From NCBI GenBank assembly GCA_019694875.1, contig JAIBBC010000001.1, forward strand, positions 1-64,000: a DNA stretch of 64,000 nt, read 5' to 3'. The DNA is from Cyclobacteriaceae bacterium. Lineage in GTDB: Bacteria; Bacteroidota; Bacteroidia; Cytophagales; Cyclobacteriaceae. The translations under genes and the position numbers were made by a program. A model generated the notes under the pieces. That model was not told the DNA's origin. It saw only the letters and a list, made by a program, of their open reading frames with translations, and searched no databases. This document shows positions 35,841 to 44,986 of this stretch, one piece after another (within the stretch, counting starts at the first letter, position 1; each line of letters begins with the position of its first letter).

Positions 35841-37397
35841 TTAAAAAGGGGGTGTTATACCTAACTGGTTACAATAATCAGCGATAGTCGCATCAGTTTC
35901 TCTCATATCCACTTCCAGCTTCTTCAATTCTTTGGCTACGACATTCAAATCAACCGCTTCTTCTTCCTCGAACGTATCCACATACCGCGGAATGTTCAGG
36001 TTGTACTCGTTCTCGGCCAGCTCAGCCAGTTTCGCCACGTAGCTGTACTTATCTTCCGGAATTCGTTTCTTAAACGTGTCAATGATTTTATCAATGTCGG
36101 CCGGGCGTAAAACGTGTTGCGTCTTTACCTTTTCAAAATGCTGGCTCGCGTTAATGAACAATACGTTATCGCTGTACTCACGCTTTTTCTTCAGTACCAT
36201 GATACAGGTGGGAATGCTTGTGCCGTAAAAGATATTGGCGGGCAACCCAATGATCGCATCGAGGTAGTTTTTCTCCTTTATCAAGTACTCGCGGATATGG
36301 CCCTCGGCCCCGCCCCGGAACAACACGCCATGCGGCAACACGCACGCCATCGTTCCTTTGTCATCAAGCTGGTGGATCATGTGCTGCACGAACGCCAGGT
36401 CGGCCGTGCCTTTTGGTGCCAAGCGCCCATAGGGTGCAAAGCGATCGTCACTCATAAACAACGGGCTGGCACTCCACTCGGCTGAGAACGGGGGGTTCGC
36501 TACAATGGCCTCGAAGCGCAAATCCAAATGCTGTGGCCGCTCGAGTGTATCTTCATTTTTGATGTCGAACTTCTTGTAATGCACGTTGTGCATGATCATG
36601 TTCATGCGGCACAAGTTGTAGGTGGTGGGGTTGCTCTCCTGCCCATAGAACTTGCCTACGTTTTTCTCTTTTACCTCACGCGCCACGCGCAGCAGCAACG
36701 AGCCCGACCCGCACGTGGGATCGTACACGTTTTTCAATTTCGTTTTCCCGGCTGTAACCAGCCTGGCCAGCACGGTGCTTACCTGTTGCGGAGTATAAAA
36801 TTCTCCCGCCTTCTTCCCTGCACCGCTGGCAAACTTGCCGATAAGGTATTCGTAGGCATCGCCCAGCACATCGCTTTCGGAATTGTGCAAATCGAAATCA
36901 ATTTCGTTAAGTTGGTTGAGAATCTTAACGATCAATTCATTCTTGGCATTCTCAGTTTTGCCAAGCTTGCTGCTGGTGAGGTCAAGGTCCTCGAACAGGT
37001 TACCGAACTCCTCCTCGCTGTCGGTACCCATCGTGCTTTGCTCGATGTGGTTGAGGATTTTGGTAAGATCACTCAGAATGAAGTTATTCTTGCCTCCGGC
37101 ATTTCCTCGTTCGGCCAGTTCGCTGAATAGTTCATCGGGTTCCAGGAAGTAGCCTAACGCATCGAGTGCACTCTCCTTTACCTCGCGTAAAAAAATCTTT
37201 CTATTCTTGGGTTTCTTTAGATCGGAATAAGTCAAATGGTCGGGTTCAAGTATCTCATCTGCATGCTGAGCCATTTTCTCGCTCAGGTATTTATAGAAGA
37301 TGAAGCCCAGGATATAGTCGCGGAAGTCATCGGCATCCATTTTACCGCGCAGGGTGTCGGCTATTCTCCAGAGGGTTTGTTCAAGTTTTTCGGACAT
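35841..37397 (-). CDS. hsdM: Type I restriction DNA methylase subunit M
   Basis: The 518-residue protein has an N-terminal helical HsdM domain, the SAM-binding motif DPTCGSG (226-232) and the catalytic motif NPPF (301-304) of an N6-adenine methylase. It is the first gene of the island operon hsdM, hsdS, Abi-like, hsdR, HipA-like, HIRAN. With a broken hsdS it has no DNA specificity partner unless the frame is restored. Confidence 0.95.
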   Translation of the reverse strand: MSEKLEQTLWRIADTLRGKMDADDFRDYILGFIFYKYLSEKMAQHADEILEPDHLTYSDLKKPKNRKIFLREVKESALDALGYFLEPDELFSELAERGNAGGKNNFILSDLTKILNHIEQSTMGTDSEEEFGNLFEDLDLTSSKLGKTENAKNELIVKILNQLNEIDFDLHNSESDVLGDAYEYLIGKFASGAGKKAGEFYTPQQVSTVLARLVTAGKTKLKNVYDPTCGSGSLLLRVAREVKEKNVGKFYGQESNPTTYNLCRMNMIMHNVHYKKFDIKNEDTLERPQHLDLRFEAIVANPPFSAEWSASPLFMSDDRFAPYGRLAPKGTADLAFVQHMIHQLDDKGTMACVLPHGVLFRGGAEGHIREYLIKEKNYLDAIIGLPANIFYGTSIPTCIMVLKKKREYSDNVLFINASQHFEKVKTQHVLRPADIDKIIDTFKKRIPEDKYSYVAKLAELAENEYNLNIPRYVDTFEEEEAVDLNVVAKELKKLEVDMRETDATIADYCNQLGITPPF

Positions 37398-37462
37398 GGG
37401 GGAAGGAGTAAATACCAGAAATATAGGTACTCATTAACTCTTTGCCAATAATAATAGTTGCC

Positions 37463-39172
37463 TTAAGGTTTATCCTTCTCCAATTCTTTCTTAAGTCTTA
37501 TCTGTTCCAAAATGGCAGCCAGTCGTTTGTTCTCCCGTTCCAGATCTTCAAGTTCTGCATTCGGATTGACGCCAAAATCCTTAAGGTCCTTATTTGCTTT
37601 CAATAATTCCAATCGCCTCTTCCTTTCCTCAATAGCCTTATTATATTTTCGATCCGGCAAGGTCTCGATGAGATCCCCAACCGCTGCTTTATCTTCATCA
37701 GATAGCCCTTTCTTCGTTAATGTTATGGAAGTTAATGCGCCAGTTTTCGAGTCCAGAACAAAGTTTTGATTTCGAGTTAAACCTCGCATCTTAGGCAACC
37801 ATGTTACCGGTCCAAGTTGGGGAATACAAAGTCTTGTTACTTCCGACATTAGTTCGTTTCCCTGCCGTGTTTTGATATGAACAGTACAATTGGTAAAATG
37901 TGGAATTCTGTAAAAGAAACCACTCACGACTGGTTTGCGAGTCTTAAAATTGCTATCTGCCGATATTGGGTCCTTAAGCGAGATATCTACCAAAAAATCC
38001 CCTATACTAACATCTTTGCAAGATGGGTTATTGATAGTAGGTTCCCAGTAAAACGTTAGAGTGAAGTCAGTCACTATCTTTGACCCACCCAACTCTCGGA
38101 TCACTTTTGCTTCCTCTCGTTCCAAGTAATGCATTTTAGCCTCAAAGTCAGCATCAGCAGCATTGGACAATAAACCCCGTTTGAGCGTAATAATTTTGTT
38201 ATACCATTCTAAATAGTCATTCTGCGCTTTTGTAAGTGGGCTAACAACCGGCTGCGAGCTACCGCGAACCACTTTCTCGCCCAAAGTTCCTTCATTCCAC
38301 TTTTTTATTAACTCGTTAGAAAAATCGGTTATTGACTTGTCAGAAACGCTATACTCTGGAGCTATTAATTTCTTTAGTTCTTTATCTAGCGCGGGACCCG
38401 GGAGTTCCTTTTCTTTATCTGACACGGACGGAGCCTGTTCAACAAATTCATAAAAGACTTTCGCAATATCCTCGCTCAGTTCATTGTCTTTCTTAACATA
38501 ATCAGAAATCTGCGGAACATGTGCTTCTTCTACAACTTTCTTCGCCTTTTGTGGGATACTTTCATCTTCATAACCCAAAAAGAACTGAGGAGCTTGGGTT
38601 CTCTCTATTTTTGAAAATGATGGACTTACTCCAGGTACGAGCAAATCGATAGTTACATCTGCAACCTTAACTAATAGTGTTATTGGATTTCCTTCTGCAG
38701 AGTATTCAGATGAAAAAGGAATCAATTGATCATCTGATTTAAATGAAAAATTTATATTCTTAAAAACACCGCTACTTTTCATCTCAACAAAAAACAGATT
38801 CTCCCTGTCTGGTACAGTTTCCGGAATTAATTCTACTGATTCAACTACATTTTCATTCCTTTCTTTTCTGACAAACGGAATAGGGTAAGCGAGAACTTGT
38901 TGCAGATACAAAGAATCCTTTAACAGTTTACTTGGCTTCTCCACTATATGTTTCCCGGAAATGACAACTTTAAATCTTGTAGAGGGTAATCGGTAGAACA
39001 ATCCATGCATACCTTTGATACTGTCTGGGCGAAATGATTTGTACTTACGCACGACAATTTTTTGAGAATACACCTCAATCTGAAATAAGATGCAGATTAC
39101 CGCAATGGCAATAGTTTTAAATAAGAGGTCATTACTAATGCATAATTTAGAGTCGTTGACTTTTTTTAACAT
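37463..39172 (-). CDS. Exported protein of unknown function (unit A of the repeat-linked cluster)
   Basis: The 569-residue protein has a long N-terminal signal region (hydrophobic ~19-34, ending VYSQ). Two similar parts each contain a G(L/F)FYRIP-like phrase (HGLFYRLPSTRFKVVI near 55 and SGFFYRIPHFTNCTVHI near 420), which suggests repeated domains around a charged middle. The last ~80 residues are a coiled coil rich in E, K and L. Unknown family. Its own 33-bp repeat and a ~270-bp leader precede it. Confidence 0.65.
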   Translation of the reverse strand: MLKKVNDSKLCISNDLLFKTIAIAVICILFQIEVYSQKIVVRKYKSFRPDSIKGMHGLFYRLPSTRFKVVISGKHIVEKPSKLLKDSLYLQQVLAYPIPFVRKERNENVVESVELIPETVPDRENLFFVEMKSSGVFKNINFSFKSDDQLIPFSSEYSAEGNPITLLVKVADVTIDLLVPGVSPSFSKIERTQAPQFFLGYEDESIPQKAKKVVEEAHVPQISDYVKKDNELSEDIAKVFYEFVEQAPSVSDKEKELPGPALDKELKKLIAPEYSVSDKSITDFSNELIKKWNEGTLGEKVVRGSSQPVVSPLTKAQNDYLEWYNKIITLKRGLLSNAADADFEAKMHYLEREEAKVIRELGGSKIVTDFTLTFYWEPTINNPSCKDVSIGDFLVDISLKDPISADSNFKTRKPVVSGFFYRIPHFTNCTVHIKTRQGNELMSEVTRLCIPQLGPVTWLPKMRGLTRNQNFVLDSKTGALTSITLTKKGLSDEDKAAVGDLIETLPDRKYNKAIEERKRRLELLKANKDLKDFGVNPNAELEDLERENKRLAAILEQIRLKKELEKDKP

Positions 39173-39187
39173 AACGTGTAGTTATTA

Positions 39188-39219
39188 CCTACTCTTCTTC
39201 GGATTTTCGGCATTCTCCG
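39188..39219 (-). repeat. 33-bp start-proximal repeat, copy A
   Basis: On the plus strand it starts CCTACTCTTCTTCGGATTTT and ends CGGCATTCTCCG; it is the most diverged of six copies. It lies 15 bp upstream of the start codon of the gene at 37463-39172. Confidence 0.9.
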
Positions 39220-39497
39220 TATTAAATTATATTCCTGAACGTTCCGTGGGATCATTCTGAACCAAGCAGCGAACAGATGAAAACCGGAAGGTGATCAGTA
39301 CCGAGAAAAAAGATGAGAAGAAAAAGGTCTGGGAACAGAAGGCTGCGACAGCGTCTTCCAACAGAAAGATTATTGCGCTTTAAGGGGATAAGCGCATTAG
39401 ATCAACAGCCCACGTGCGGGAGACAAAACCCCGAACGCTGAAATGAAATTAATCGCCTTTTTAAAACTGCAAGGCGATTGATAGGAGTAACTCCTAT
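39220..39497 (-). promoter_or_regulatory. Shared leader with palindromic operator ATAGGAGTAACTCCTAT (unit A)
   Basis: A perfect 17-bp palindrome (39481-39497) heads a ~260-bp leader. The leader shares blocks GTCTGGGAACA (39327-39337), GAGACAAAACCCCGAA (39420-39435) and GCTGAAATGAA (39437-39447) with the leader at 46867-47112. A hairpin AATCGCCTT/AAGGCGATT next to the palindrome could act as an attenuator. The remaining gap up to 39711 shows short inverted repeats and a T-rich stretch but no gene. Confidence 0.65.
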
Positions 39498-39711
39498 AGA
39501 AATCAATCTTTTTTTAAATTCTTAACAAAAACTTTTTGTTGACACCTTCCGCGCGAGCGGCCTGACTGGCATAGCCATCAGGGCGAGCCTTGATGAGCCT
39601 AAGTAGTTGGGTCTACTCACCAACATTCAAGAGATTATCAGGACAAGTCTGACGATTCTGTCAGGGCAGGCCACTGACGGGTCTAAGCCGGAACAGTTGC
39701 GTTTTTTTTCG

Positions 39712-40542
39712 TCAAAAACGAATCGTCAAATTTGTGGTGAACTGCTCACCCTCGTTAAAGTTGGGCGCTCCTGATCCCTTTTCATAGCCAAAGTCGAGAT
39801 AATAGTCCTTTTTAAGGATAAGCCTGAGCTTGCCTGCTATCTTATAGTACACTGCGGAGTTTAAAAAGTCATACCATATATTGCCGTTACCGATTAGTGA
39901 AAATCCATATTCCTTTGTTTGCTTATTGAAATAGATAGTAGGAGAGAATCCTGCCGAAAGTTTTACACGAAATAATCCGGAATCGGTTTTCTCTTCACTC
40001 TCGTCAGCAGCTCCTCCCTCCTGCATTTGCGTTGAATCGCTTGCAGCTTTCTTGTAACCAGCTTGCAGGAATACTCCAACTTTAGTTTGGCGGAATCCGC
40101 TCCATATTTTCTTATCATTCTGATACCAGGGGACGTAACCAATCTCGGTAAGCACATTTACAAACGTGAACCGCTGATCTGATTCAAAACCCACCGCAAT
40201 GGGAAAGTTGTGAAAAGTCTTTCCTAGATTAGGTACGCCATGAATAACTCCAACCGAAGTGGTATCAAATACCATGATGTTGCCCACATACTTGGCTGTT
40301 ATGCCGTTGAAGGAATCATTTGAACCGACCAGAACTTTTATTTCCGGAGTAAAGGAAAGAAGGCTTCGGGTGTTTCCTTTGAAAGCAGCAAGTGTTTGTG
40401 TAAGGTTTTTCGCATAGTCAACTGCAAAATTTACAGCGCTCTTTTCCAATTCAGTTTTGACATAACCCATGGACACATTACTATCCTGACCAACAGCGGC
40501 AGTGCCAATGCATAGTAGAATAAAAAAAATTTTTGTTTTCAT
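39712..40542 (-). CDS. Exported beta-rich protein of unknown function (unit B)
   Basis: The 276-residue protein has a signal peptide (cleaved after AAVGQ). The rest is alternating beta strands ending in TNLTIRF, with an acidic low-complexity insert (GGAADESEEKTDSG), consistent with an outer-membrane barrel. No family recognised. It is 11 bp after the 85-residue gene with which it forms unit B. Confidence 0.65.
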   Translation of the reverse strand: MKTKIFFILLCIGTAAVGQDSNVSMGYVKTELEKSAVNFAVDYAKNLTQTLAAFKGNTRSLLSFTPEIKVLVGSNDSFNGITAKYVGNIMVFDTTSVGVIHGVPNLGKTFHNFPIAVGFESDQRFTFVNVLTEIGYVPWYQNDKKIWSGFRQTKVGVFLQAGYKKAASDSTQMQEGGAADESEEKTDSGLFRVKLSAGFSPTIYFNKQTKEYGFSLIGNGNIWYDFLNSAVYYKIAGKLRLILKKDYYLDFGYEKGSGAPNFNEGEQFTTNLTIRF

Positions 40543-40553
40543 AGTTGATAGGT

Positions 40554-40811
40554 TTAAAGGATTTGAGGTGCTAATTGAGCAACGGAAATCTCAAGCCAGT
40601 TGCTTGGCCATGCCTTTAATTTGTGACCCTGCTTTACGAGCGTAAACCGTATTACATCTTTGTAAATCTGTACAGAATTGATGTGACCAAATCCGTCATC
40701 TTCACTCAGCACATCGCTGTGAATAGTATCGTCATCTACCTTCTCGACTTCTTCGTCATTGAAGTTCTCCAGCTGAAATATCATCACAGCTTTAAGTTGA
40801 TCAAGTTCCAT
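40554..40811 (-). CDS. 85-residue soluble protein (unit B)
   Basis: The small acidic protein has a first half MELDQLKAVMIFQLENFNDE and a second half ending KAWPSNWLEISVAQLAPQIL. No signal peptide and no recognised family. It is the first gene of unit B, directly behind repeat copy B. A plausible small accessory or immunity-type protein, but this is only inference. Confidence 0.55.
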   Translation of the reverse strand: MELDQLKAVMIFQLENFNDEEVEKVDDDTIHSDVLSEDDGFGHINSVQIYKDVIRFTLVKQGHKLKAWPSNWLEISVAQLAPQIL

Positions 40812-40843
40812 AATTGTTTTAAGGTTTAGTGGGTAATATGGCT

Positions 40844-40876
40844 GCCTACTCTTCTTCGGATTTTCGGCTTACTCCG
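40844..40876 (-). repeat. 33-bp start-proximal repeat, copy B
   Basis: It starts GCCTACTCTTCTTCGGATTT and ends TCGGCTTACTCCG, 32 bp before the start of the 85-residue gene. The 127 bp on its far side, to 41003, hold nothing I can identify. Confidence 0.92.
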
Positions 40877-41003
40877 TTTTAATAATTACTGTATTCAAGA
40901 TTTTTTGGATGGAAACATGTTCCCTATTGTATCGTTTAGCCAATTGAAAAACCTGGCGTTATAGAAGCCGCCAAAAAAGCAAAGGAAAATCAGAGTGACT
41001 GGT

Positions 41004-41474
41004 TTAAGTTCTGATTCGCCAGAATATCAATAAAACCGGTACCGTGGTTGCCAGGCCCAAAACGATTATACCCGTTAGTGCTCCCAGCAGGGGCACACTT
41101 ACAACCTTCAGATTTATTAGAAGCTCACTATCAATGGCAACTATCTTGACTAAAAAAGTCTGCGCACCGAGAACTCCAAATGAGCAGGCAGTAATAAGGA
41201 AGACGAGTATGTTTGGGATCGACAAAAAGAATTGCGGAAAGTATTTGATTGCTTTTATCTCTTCCTGATAAGCTTCCATGAAATAAGCATTTTGAAAGGT
41301 TATGTTTCCCAACGAAACAGATTTGCTCTGGCCCGAGCTTTTACCCAAGCTATTGAGTTCGTCTATCTTCAGCTTTGTATAACCCGCACTCCCTAAATAG
41401 GCTGCGATTGAAATCCAACCGATAAAGACGATCGCATACATTGTTTTTGTAAAATTCTCCATGGTATTTTTCAA
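41004..41474 (-). CDS. Membrane protein of unknown function (unit C)
   Basis: The 156-residue protein has helices at about 12-30, 80-102 and 125-150. A short extracytoplasmic region (LNSLGKSSGQSKSVSLGNI) lies between the first two. Its start overlaps the lipoprotein stop by 4 bp. No family recognised. Confidence 0.6.
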   Translation of the reverse strand: MKNTMENFTKTMYAIVFIGWISIAAYLGSAGYTKLKIDELNSLGKSSGQSKSVSLGNITFQNAYFMEAYQEEIKAIKYFPQFFLSIPNILVFLITACSFGVLGAQTFLVKIVAIDSELLINLKVVSVPLLGALTGIIVLGLATTVPVLLIFWRIRT

Positions 41475-41758
41475 GGTGTTATGAAATCCCTGCAGCCATG
41501 CGCTCTTGTTAAATTTTCAAGCTCCGTTGAAACTCCGCAGTGGACAGGCGAATGATTGCTGCAGCAAAACGTAGTGAAATCGTCTATCGCTACCGAATCA
41601 GCCACCACATTCGAATCGTTTGGCTCGAATTCTACGCTGGTTGAGTCAGCAGCCTCTTCCACATGTTCTTTCTTCCCACCGCATGCGACAGATATCAACG
41701 TGACAAAAACTATTAGCGCACGTAAGACCGTTACTGTAGTATGTTTAGGTTGTATCAT
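41471..41758 (-). CDS. Small lipoprotein (unit C)
   Basis: The 95-residue protein has lipobox SVACGG at about Cys 26. The mature part is acidic at first and then Cys/His-containing (FTTFCCSNHSPVHCGVSTEL), which might bind metal or form disulphides. Unknown family. It lies 15 bp from repeat copy C. Confidence 0.6.
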   Translation of the reverse strand: MIQPKHTTVTVLRALIVFVTLISVACGGKKEHVEEAADSTSVEFEPNDSNVVADSVAIDDFTTFCCSNHSPVHCGVSTELENLTRAHGCRDFITP

Positions 41759-41773
41759 GGTTCTTATAAAAGC

Positions 41774-41806
41774 GCCTACTCTTCTTCGGATTTTCGGCCT
41801 ACTCCG
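41774..41806 (-). repeat. 33-bp start-proximal repeat, copy C
   Basis: Same sequence as copy B except CGGCCTACTCCG at the end. It is 15 bp before the lipoprotein start and 10 bp after the stop of the next unit. Confidence 0.92.
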
Positions 41807-41816
41807 TTAACAGTAT

Positions 41817-42866
41817 TTATAGTTCCTTGAATCGTTGTGGTGCATCTGGCAGAGTTGCCAAATCCAGTTCCAATTGATTTGCTCCGTTATCCGTTTCGAC
41901 ACCAACCGTAAAAGCTCCCCATGCCACCAATCGAAGTTTAGCCATGCCATTAACTACCGGAACGGGCATGACTGGATTGGGAAAGCTTGGGTGTAAATGA
42001 AACACAACTTCGCCCGTTAATGGTTTTGCCACGGCGTTCGTGGAGAATACTTCGAAAAGAATCTCGTAGTAATTTGCATTCCATGCGGTTTGATGAACTT
42101 TAGCGGTTACAACACGATCATTAGAAGCTGACTTGCCGCCCCATTTGCCTTTTTCAGGATCTGCGTTGTCGGGATTATTGGATTTGCTTCCAACATTTTG
42201 ATCAAGGCCCGAAACTTTAACAAGGCTCTCCATGACTTCTTCCTGCCGGGAGATAGTTTGTTTGGCTTTTTCATAGCTGGCCCGAAGCCCGTCATCAACC
42301 CATTTAAACAATTGTATTAAGTGAAGTCTGCTCCACAAATAAGACCACAGAAAGCCGGTTGAAAGAAAATAAAGTACAACTGTAATACCTGCGATTGGTG
42401 CGATGTTATCTCCTCCAAACGCTGGCTTCATAAATGTACCGAGGCGGGTTAAGGCATCCGGAATGTCATTAAGTTGTGTGAGGCCCACACCCACAATTAT
42501 TTTTGTTAACCAATCGCTTATCTGAACCAAATTGTCGTTGTGCAGATAAGAAAACTCATCACTTTTACTTTCGCTTGTGCCGCCTTGTAAAACTTTGGGT
42601 ATGGCAAACAGGAATGCAAAAAAACCACCTATTAAAAAGCTTGCACCTGCGATTAATGTTCCGAATGAGAACGTTGAAAGAACATTCAGCAGATTGTCTA
42701 AAATCGCACCCCATCCATAATCGTGATGCACCACGATATATCGCAGACTATATATAAAAATCATTACAACTCCGGCTTGTATTATCCTATACATGAAAGT
42801 CATAACAGACTGGACCCATGCTTCCTGGCGCTTACCGGAATCATTTACCGGGATTGATGCATTCAT
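41817..42866 (-). CDS. Membrane protein with C-terminal pYEATS domain (unit D)
   Basis: In this 349-residue protein, helices at about 24-44, 60-92 and 150-175 surround the conserved phrase HNDNLVQISDWLTKIIVGVG. The last ~95 residues (SNDRVVTAKVHQTAWNANYY, then VVFHLHPSFP and AWGAFTVGVETDNG) match the prokaryotic YEATS family, as far as I can recall it. That domain has been described in membrane-linked conflict systems and is related to eukaryotic YEATS readers of acylated lysines. Its ligand in bacteria is unknown. The trypsin-like gene nearby fits such a system. Confidence 0.75.
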   Translation of the reverse strand: MNASIPVNDSGKRQEAWVQSVMTFMYRIIQAGVVMIFIYSLRYIVVHHDYGWGAILDNLLNVLSTFSFGTLIAGASFLIGGFFAFLFAIPKVLQGGTSESKSDEFSYLHNDNLVQISDWLTKIIVGVGLTQLNDIPDALTRLGTFMKPAFGGDNIAPIAGITVVLYFLSTGFLWSYLWSRLHLIQLFKWVDDGLRASYEKAKQTISRQEEVMESLVKVSGLDQNVGSKSNNPDNADPEKGKWGGKSASNDRVVTAKVHQTAWNANYYEILFEVFSTNAVAKPLTGEVVFHLHPSFPNPVMPVPVVNGMAKLRLVAWGAFTVGVETDNGANQLELDLATLPDAPQRFKEL

Positions 42867-42880
42867 AAATCAACGTTAAC

Positions 42881-42913
42881 GCCTACTCTTCTTCGGATTT
42901 TTGGCTTACTCCG
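42881..42913 (-). repeat. 33-bp start-proximal repeat, copy D
   Basis: Same as copy B with one change (TTTTTGG for TTTTCGG). It lies 14 bp before the pYEATS gene start. Confidence 0.92.
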
Positions 42914-42957
42914 TTAAGGCAGAACATGCTGCCTCTGAAAACAGGTTATAACAAGTT

Positions 42958-44079
42958 TTATAAAAACGATTTGGTAAAATAGAATCCGCCCCAGTGGTGA
43001 TAGCGGCTGTAGGGGCCTGTGTAGTTTGGCGTGCGGAGTGAAAAGTTCAACCCGAAACTCCAAATTCCCTTACGGTTATTACGGCAGAATGAATTGCCCA
43101 TAGCAATACCGCAATCCAATTCACCTATTACATGGCGCATATCATTCCAACCGAGTTCATAGTCGTTGTGGCGGAACTGGCCCTGAAGTAGGGCATTGTA
43201 GGCTACGAAGCGAACACGCGGTACACCATAGGCGTAAATTTCAAAACCTTCACGGCCATCTGACGCCTGACTTCCATCGCTTAACGGGTCGCTAACCAGT
43301 GTGAACCACTTCGAGACAAGTTTGCCCGTGCGAACCTGGCCGGAGAAGGCAACGTTTGTATAATAACCGGCCATGCCTTCGGTGCACGCGCTGATGCTTA
43401 GGTAACGATTATCGATAAATGACTTCCCATAAGCAACACGGTACATCACGGTGATTTCGCCTCCTTTTGATATCTGGTTATCCCACCCTTTCGGATCGTA
43501 GGGCTCCTCGGTTTTTGCAATGTTCCGGTATAAATAGTGCACTCCTTTTTGGAAATATTTGCTAACCGCGGTGCCAAGAAAGCCAAGGGTAAATTGCGTA
43601 GAGATGATGTGTTTGGTACCGGCTGGCAAATAACTTTTTCGGTGTGAGAAGTATAACACCGAGCCGTAAGGACGATCGCCTTTCACAGGATTTTTTGCCA
43701 GCAAGCTGTCGGGCGTGAAGGAGCCGTTACCCAACATAAAACTTGTTCGACTTTCATACCCGTATTTTTTGAAGCGTTTTTGAAGACCAACAAGTGTGTT
43801 GAGTCCGGTCATCGCTTTCATGGTTAACCAGCTAATCGGTTTGCGTTTAGAATCGAATCGCCTTCCGTAAAAGCGAAAGCCCAACCCCATGGTGTAGTCG
43901 CGGTCCTGATTGTATGCAGGCCAGGCCATGTCCTGGTCTATGAAGATGCTGTAGCCTGTACGGAGTGCTTCCAGCGATGGATCTGAATCGAGATCGCAAT
44001 ACCGTTCTGCGTCAGTCTTCTTCTGACTGACTGCTGCCAGTGTGGTAAATAACATGAACGCGGTTAAGAGAAATCTCAT
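42958..44079 (-). CDS. LpxR-like outer-membrane lipid A 3'-O-deacylase family protein (unit E)
   Basis: The 373-residue protein has a signal peptide (cleaved after AAVSQ). The LpxR/DUF2219 signature comes near residue 48: FIDQDMAWPAYNQDRDYTMG, the site that in LpxR binds calcium and the lipid head, then DRPYGSVLYFS. The remainder is barrel strands ending in FTKSFL. Known members remove the 3' acyl chains of lipid A in the outer membrane. Here it follows a protease gene by 1 bp, so the product may act as an envelope effector rather than in routine lipid A remodelling. Confidence 0.8.
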   Translation of the reverse strand: MRFLLTAFMLFTTLAAVSQKKTDAERYCDLDSDPSLEALRTGYSIFIDQDMAWPAYNQDRDYTMGLGFRFYGRRFDSKRKPISWLTMKAMTGLNTLVGLQKRFKKYGYESRTSFMLGNGSFTPDSLLAKNPVKGDRPYGSVLYFSHRKSYLPAGTKHIISTQFTLGFLGTAVSKYFQKGVHYLYRNIAKTEEPYDPKGWDNQISKGGEITVMYRVAYGKSFIDNRYLSISACTEGMAGYYTNVAFSGQVRTGKLVSKWFTLVSDPLSDGSQASDGREGFEIYAYGVPRVRFVAYNALLQGQFRHNDYELGWNDMRHVIGELDCGIAMGNSFCRNNRKGIWSFGLNFSLRTPNYTGPYSRYHHWGGFYFTKSFL

Positions 44080-44080
44080 A

Positions 44081-44986
44081 TCAAAGGGTTTTTAAAAAAT
44101 TGTGTATCACAAGATGATGCGATCCCCAGGCACTCAGGGAACCGTCTACGGTTTTTGTGCCGGAGTGAATGCCTGCTACCTGGAATGCGCTGTTGAGTAC
44201 AGGTGAACCGGAACTTCCTTTTCGCACGATGCTGTTGTAGGTAATGGATGTGTTGTACTTTTTGATGAGTGATGCGGTAGACAGTTTCTTGGTGTCATCG
44301 AACGTTTCAGCCGGATGGCCAATTACAACGAGCGGGTCATCGGCAATCAGATCAACACCTGCGGGTGCAAGTTCAAGCCTGGCGGGAGGTTGCTTACCGG
44401 GGGCTGTTACAAATTCAACCACTGCCAGGTCGGCTGTGAGATGAATGCGTACATTTCTTGCTAACGCATAGCTGTTTTGTGTGCCGTTTCCTTCCGCCTG
44501 AAAGTTGATTGTGCACGTGAGATTCTTCTTAACCTTCCAGTGATCGGAGCTGCCGGTGGCAAAATCGCTGACTACATGTTTACAGGTAAGCACATGGCGA
44601 TCGTCTATGCAAAAGCCGGTTGCAACAAACTCCGGTCGTCCTTTGATTTCAAAACGGCCAATTGCGCTAAAGATATCGCTCCGCGCCTGCAACGATGCGA
44701 AATGCTGTTGCCAGTATGTTCCGGAAAGTTGTTCGGCCGGGAAGGTGTTGCCGGTAACTTTAATAATGAGATTCTCATTCGAAAGATCCTGAACGCCTTC
44801 GCTCCAAACGTAAAATCCTTTATCGGTTTTATACCACGTACTGTTTTCGGATGACGGTGGCGCTTCGCCCCGCACTTCTTCCACTACTTCAAGGATGTCG
44901 TTCGGAATAAGCGGATCGGGCAACGGAGTGTTCCGTGTGCTGGGCCACAAGCGCTTGTTGAGTTTGGCGATTACTTTAACTTTCAT
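44081..44986 (-). CDS. Trypsin/V8-like serine protease (unit E)
   Basis: The 301-residue protein has no signal peptide, so it is probably cytoplasmic. The N-terminal ~65 residues look like an SH3-type domain (VKVIAKLNKRLWPS). The protease domain has the triad His137 (LTCKHVV), Asp187 (TADLAVVEF) and Ser259 (RKGSSGSPV). Cytoplasmic trypsin-like proteases of this kind are recurrent effectors in bacterial conflict systems. Its start is fused to the preceding gene's stop (1-bp overlap). The substrate is unknown. Confidence 0.85.
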   Translation of the reverse strand: MKVKVIAKLNKRLWPSTRNTPLPDPLIPNDILEVVEEVRGEAPPSSENSTWYKTDKGFYVWSEGVQDLSNENLIIKVTGNTFPAEQLSGTYWQQHFASLQARSDIFSAIGRFEIKGRPEFVATGFCIDDRHVLTCKHVVSDFATGSSDHWKVKKNLTCTINFQAEGNGTQNSYALARNVRIHLTADLAVVEFVTAPGKQPPARLELAPAGVDLIADDPLVVIGHPAETFDDTKKLSTASLIKKYNTSITYNSIVRKGSSGSPVLNSAFQVAGIHSGTKTVDGSLSAWGSHHLVIHNFLKTL